Assembly (NCBI GenBank): GCA_001632435.1
Contig: KV424214.1
Location: 1-12,082, forward strand
Direction of reading: 5' to 3'
DNA: 12,082 bases
Source: Calocera cornea HHB12733
Lineage: Eukaryota > Basidiomycota > Dacrymycetes > Dacrymycetales > Dacrymycetaceae
The position numbers were made by a program, and so were the translations under genes. Below, piece by piece: positions 8,832-12,082 of this stretch. How positions within the stretch are numbered: position 1 is the first letter of the stretch; every line of letters begins with the position of its first letter. Below the pieces are notes generated by a model. It was not told the DNA's origin and searched no databases. It saw nothing but the letters and a program-made list of their open reading frames with translations.

Positions 8832-9255
8832 GTGGCGTTGAGAAGGGTCGCTTCCGGCAAACATCCGAGCCACTGACCTCAATCAGTCACCTGATACAGC
8901 CAGGTGGGGTCAGTCACGTTGCATCCGTGTAGACTGAACTAACCGGTGGGTAAGCATTATATTAGTCATGGAAACGAGTGGACTTGATTTCCCAGACTCG
9001 GAGGGCGTCGACCTCTGCCTGCCAAAATATCACTCCGATCGAATCCCGGACGTGCCTGGCCACAATCGGCACCTGCGTCGTCTGGGCCTCGGAGATTGGT
9101 GCGCTGCAGAAGAAAGGTTGGATGGTGACCCATAAACATAGGGCAAAGGCGCACGCACGACACTTGCAAACAAAGGAGCCATGCAGGTCTCATGCTCTGC
9201 AGTGATGGGGAGGGGGAGATGCAGTTTCTGGCACGCAGTGGAAGAACGCCGATGC

Positions 9256-9281
9256 TCGCGACTCCAGTGGAGAAGTTACGA
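9256..9281. repeat. 26-bp palindrome copy 18, intergenic
   Basis: TCGCGA left, TTACGA right (two transitions); inner ACTCC and GGAGAAGT partly pair. A weak intron-like setting exists on both strands, so no strand is favoured. Confidence 0.75.
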
Positions 9282-9439
9282 GGAAAGGCCGGGAGGCACA
9301 CAGTGACGGAACACGCGCACTGGTATTTAGGCGCTGGAAATGAGAGGCAGTTGGGAGACTGACAATAATTCCTTGCTGACCGGGTTTGCGTTGGTATTCA
9401 GGGTTCGTTCAGCACATCGGACCACGAGGAACACAAGCC

Positions 9440-9465
9440 TCGAGACTTGGGGACAGAAATCGCGA
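9440..9465. repeat. 26-bp palindrome copy 19, intergenic
   Basis: TCGAGA left, TCGCGA right. It lies about 140 nt past the gene D stop. Confidence 0.75.
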
Positions 9466-9605
9466 GGCTAGGGAAGGCTGCGACGGATGATGGCATTAAC
9501 ACGACTTGTATAGCTTGTACCCGGGGAACAACAGCAGGGGAATTATTATGGGACTGTCAGAACAACAGGAGAGTAAGGGATTTCAGATTGGGCTGCTTCC
9601 TCGCT

Positions 9606-12082
9606 TTACTTCGCTTTAGCCTTGCGGGTTGCCGTCTTGGCTTTGGCTTTCGGAGCCTTCGACGTCTCGGCCGCCGTTCCAGACGAGGTACCTGCAGGAG
9701 CGGGTACGTTTTTGCGGCGACGCACGGCTGACATGGGGATGAGAGACAGAAACAATCGAGAGGACAATACGTACCGGGTGGTTGCTCCTCTTCTCGTACA
9801 GTGGCTTCATCCTCGGGCTCTTCTGCCACTTGGGAGGCGTCTGTCAAAGATGACTAAGGCGCGGGGTGGGAGGGGGAAATACACAACGTACCCTCAGAGG
9901 ATCTCTTCCTCTTCTGTGCCTTCACTGTGGCGGGTCGACTGGCCGGCTCTTCCGGAATGATTGTGGTGACTCCGGCACTGCCGTCGTGGAGGACTTGCGC
10001 GGCCGCAGCCGCTTCAAGAAGCTGGCGGAGAGTGAGGTGAAGAATAATGTGAGAGTGCAGAGCAGTGCTTACGGGAGAGACAGCCTCTGTAAGTTCCTGC
10101 CGAGGCGTCCCAGGAGGGAGGGCACACGCAACGTGGTCGACAAACCGCTTCTTCAACGCCTCGCTCAGCTGTTTGTATATTGCCAGGTGCTTGCGCGGGA
10201 CCGGTACTATCTGAACAGAGGACGGCGGTTTCGGAGACGTTGGCGCGTCCTCGCATGCTTTGCCCTTGTTGGATTTGGATCCTTCGGTGTTCGAGTCAAG
10301 GCGGGTGACGGGGGCGCCTTTCTTTTTCTTCTTTGGGTTGAGATAATCCTTGTATGCCTTGCGTATGGATGCAGTCGCTTTGAAGTTGTCCGGGATGATA
10401 AGCTTATTGGCTTCATCGAAGGTCTTCGGAACATGAAGGAGGTGCGCGTCTGGTATCGCGAAGGACTGCTGGATGTACGAAAGGCGGTCGTACCATGTGC
10501 GGTTGCGGCACAGCGTGCTGACGAGCACAGCAAATTTGGCAGTGTGATTGAAAAACTTGAGAAGAAACTCCTTCGTACGGCTGCGTGCATTCGACATATC
10601 TTCAGCCGTGGTTGCTGCCCATGGGCGGATGCGCTCAAAAACTGGGAGATACTTTGACCATTGCGTCGGCTCCTTTGAGGGTTTCTTGAGGTTCTCCGGC
10701 GGGGTTGCGCGCTTCGAAGCATACCACCAAGCGAGGTATTGAGCCATCTCCACGCCTTCGTCGGTCAGCTCTTCGCCCCCACGTTGGAGGAAATCAGAGG
10801 GGGCGTCTTCGATCTCCTTCAAGGAGACAGTCATCGCGAAATGGGCTACGCGAGTCAGTTCATCGAGCAGGGCTGCCTTTGAAATAGGGGAGAAGTTCTC
10901 AATGACCTGTGGAAGGGAAGCGGATGAGCGAGGATTGGAGGTAAGGGAGGACAGGTCGATGAGGATGAGCGCGTACCTGATGCATGCAGTCATCGTATTC
11001 CGCTTGGGGAGGCTCGCCCTCTGCTGGGTCGAACTGCGACAACACGATGCATCGAAAAGCCGACGGGGATCGTTTCTGATGCACCAAGCGATTACCACCG
11101 GGGCCGGTAATAGGATGTGACTCGAAAGCCGCCTGGGCAAGCTGTGGACAGTATCAGTCGTGGCATTCGCGATTTTGGGACAAAAGTCGCGAGGAGACTC
11201 ACCAGTCCGATGACGTCGCGATATCGTTCTTCATAGTACAAGACGAGGTGCTGTAAGGACGATGGGCCAAGGAGGATGAGCGCGTCGTCGCTGAGCGCCG
11301 TAACGATGCTGTCTTTGAACTCTCTGGCGACGAGGTAGTGAGTCGCCGGCAGCTTCGACAATACCGTGCCTTTGCTCTTCCCTCGAGAAGCTTTGGGAGT
11401 GGCGAGGGCAGTTTGGACAGGGGTGTTGGCCTGTCCCTGTTGCGGGACCGTCGAAAAGGTGAGAGGGTCATCACCAGTCCAGAGATGCAGTGCGCCGTCC
11501 TCATTGTACAACACAGACAGAGCTTCGTCCAGGAAGGCAGAGTACTTAGGTGGGCCGCTGAATTTCAATGTCGAACGACTGAAGACCGGACGTTGTGTGG
11601 CTTTATTGGCCATGATGTCGTAGTTATACGCCGCATTATCCACATATCGCCAGAAATTGGCATCGGCGATGTCCGGGTACTTCATCTTTGTCCTCTGGCC
11701 GCCCTGCCCTACTTTGAATTCCAGGTTCTTGGGTTCGAGCAGGTCGCACTGGTGTTGGAGAACGTATGCCCAAAACTGCAGAGGGTCAGAACAAAGCGGC
11801 TGAAGATGAGCGATTGACCACTGACATCCGCGAAGTCGGAGTCCGCGATTGCATTGACGGCGGTAACCGAAAGGTCTTCAAAGGCCGGTATCTGGAAAAG
11901 TCGGTGGAAGACCGTGTCGAAGGGGGGTGTGAGGAACGCGCGGAATGCGAGGGAGTGCGTGTTGAAGTTCGCGCGAATCTCTGCCTGCTTTTTGGGCTCT
12001 GACTTCTCCGACAGTTTGATTTCCCAGGCATTATCCCACAGATTTTTGATCGACGCGGCCTTGCCAACTTCGCGGGTGTTGC
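9606..12082 (-). CDS. Gene D: intact 3' part of a family member with basic nuclear-type tail
   Basis: Function unknown; the 5' end is beyond the right edge. Exons: 12082-11826, 11775-11203, 11141-10977, 10906-10073, 10021-9892, 9840-9775 and 9727-9606 (TAA), about 714 residues visible. Introns are 50, 61, 70, 51, 51 and 47 bp with donors GTCAGT, GTGAGT, GTACGC, GTAAGC, GTACGT and GTACGT. The first exons match gene A (NLWDNAWE, FEDL, QHQCDLL, FWRYVDN, RYRDVIGL, RSPSAFR, LAWWYASK) with the same splice phases. The long exon adds EFLLKFFNH, also traceable in B, and a low-complexity stretch with PKKKKKG. The last exons give QKRKRSSE, an acidic DEATVREEEQ segment, and a lysine/alanine-rich end. The basic runs suggest nuclear localisation. 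The 51-nt intron at 10022-10072 is in frame and would add 17 residues if retained; its splice sites and the gene B alignment favour removal. Confidence 0.75.
11167..11192. repeat. 26-bp palindrome copy 20, in gene D intron 11142-11202
   Basis: Perfect TCGCGA ends with a 10-bp stem apart from one G-T pair. Spacers 10 and 25 nt, CTGAT branch site. Same intron position as copy 1. Confidence 0.9.

Larger units (their letters stand above)
8002..9605. other. Non-coding stretch with six palindromes between C and D
   Basis: This holds the leader and promoter of gene C and the downstream flank of gene D. Six copies of the 26-bp palindrome lie between 8339 and 9465, five of them with mutated arms. Most of these lack a donor and acceptor at the distances seen in the genic introns. 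Open frames on both strands are short and show no family similarity. A sequence CCCATAATAATTCC on the minus strand about 60 nt past the D stop is AT-rich and could serve 3' end formation. Confidence 0.45.

Noticed and set aside
8339..9465. CRISPR-like array of six palindromic repeats
   Set aside because: Spacing is irregular (125-450 bp), repeats vary in the centre, copies are scattered through introns elsewhere, and the DNA is eukaryotic with no cas genes.
10834..10857. Another TCGCGA palindrome inside gene D coding sequence
   Set aside because: The second half does not fall at the 26-bp spacing and the segment encodes a conserved HFAMT motif, so it is a chance match.
698..11192. Introner elements creating the introns
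   Set aside because: Introns at the same positions exist without the palindrome in paralogues, and nine copies lie outside the CDS models, most lacking intron ends at the usual distances, so the palindrome and the intron are separable.

Overview
The window reads as nuclear DNA of a filamentous fungus, most likely a mushroom-forming basidiomycete. Genes are cut by many very short introns (47-80 bp, one of about 106 bp) with GT...AG ends and CTRAY-type branch sites. There are no bacterial ribosome sites or operons. The genus cannot be fixed from sequence alone. Every coding region I can support lies on the minus strand, and all are paralogues of one lineage-type protein family.

Layout in minus-strand reading order. 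Gene D (9606-12082) enters from the right edge without its 5' end and runs intact to a TAA stop, ending in a basic, probably nuclear tail. A non-coding stretch of about 1.6 kb follows (8002-9605). Gene C (7061-8001) is complete by frame but shortened: it keeps only the N-terminal part of the family. Gene B (3621-6578) is a diverged, damaged copy with a lost acceptor, a frame-shifting exon, an in-frame stop, a 52-base G run and a lost donor. Gene A (1-2520) has its own TATA box and matches the family for seven exons. Its similarity then ends close to the left edge, in a cluster of four unrelated perfect palindromes.

Aligning the paralogues by hand gives a shared architecture. There is a short acidic N-terminal segment, then an exon of exactly 481 nt in A, B and C holding a 160-residue module with an invariant Gly-Gln-His-Arg motif. 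I suspect, without proof, that this module has a ParB/sulfiredoxin-like fold. A helical middle follows, then a long C-terminal half with conserved motifs such as FWRY, and a lysine-rich tail with nuclear-localisation-like runs. No function is known to me for the family.

The most unusual feature is a family of 26-bp near-palindromes of form TCGCGA-N14-TCGCGA. There are 20 copies in 12 kb, all of exactly 26 bp. Eleven lie in introns of A-D, placed 7-15 nt after the 5' splice site and 21-29 nt before the 3' splice site, so the hairpin fills the space between donor and branch point. Introns at the same position in different paralogues differ in whether they carry it. The other nine copies lie outside the CDS models and are more often mutated, mostly at CpG. 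This looks like a small mobile or gene-converting intron-associated palindrome, and it is the best candidate here for an undescribed element.
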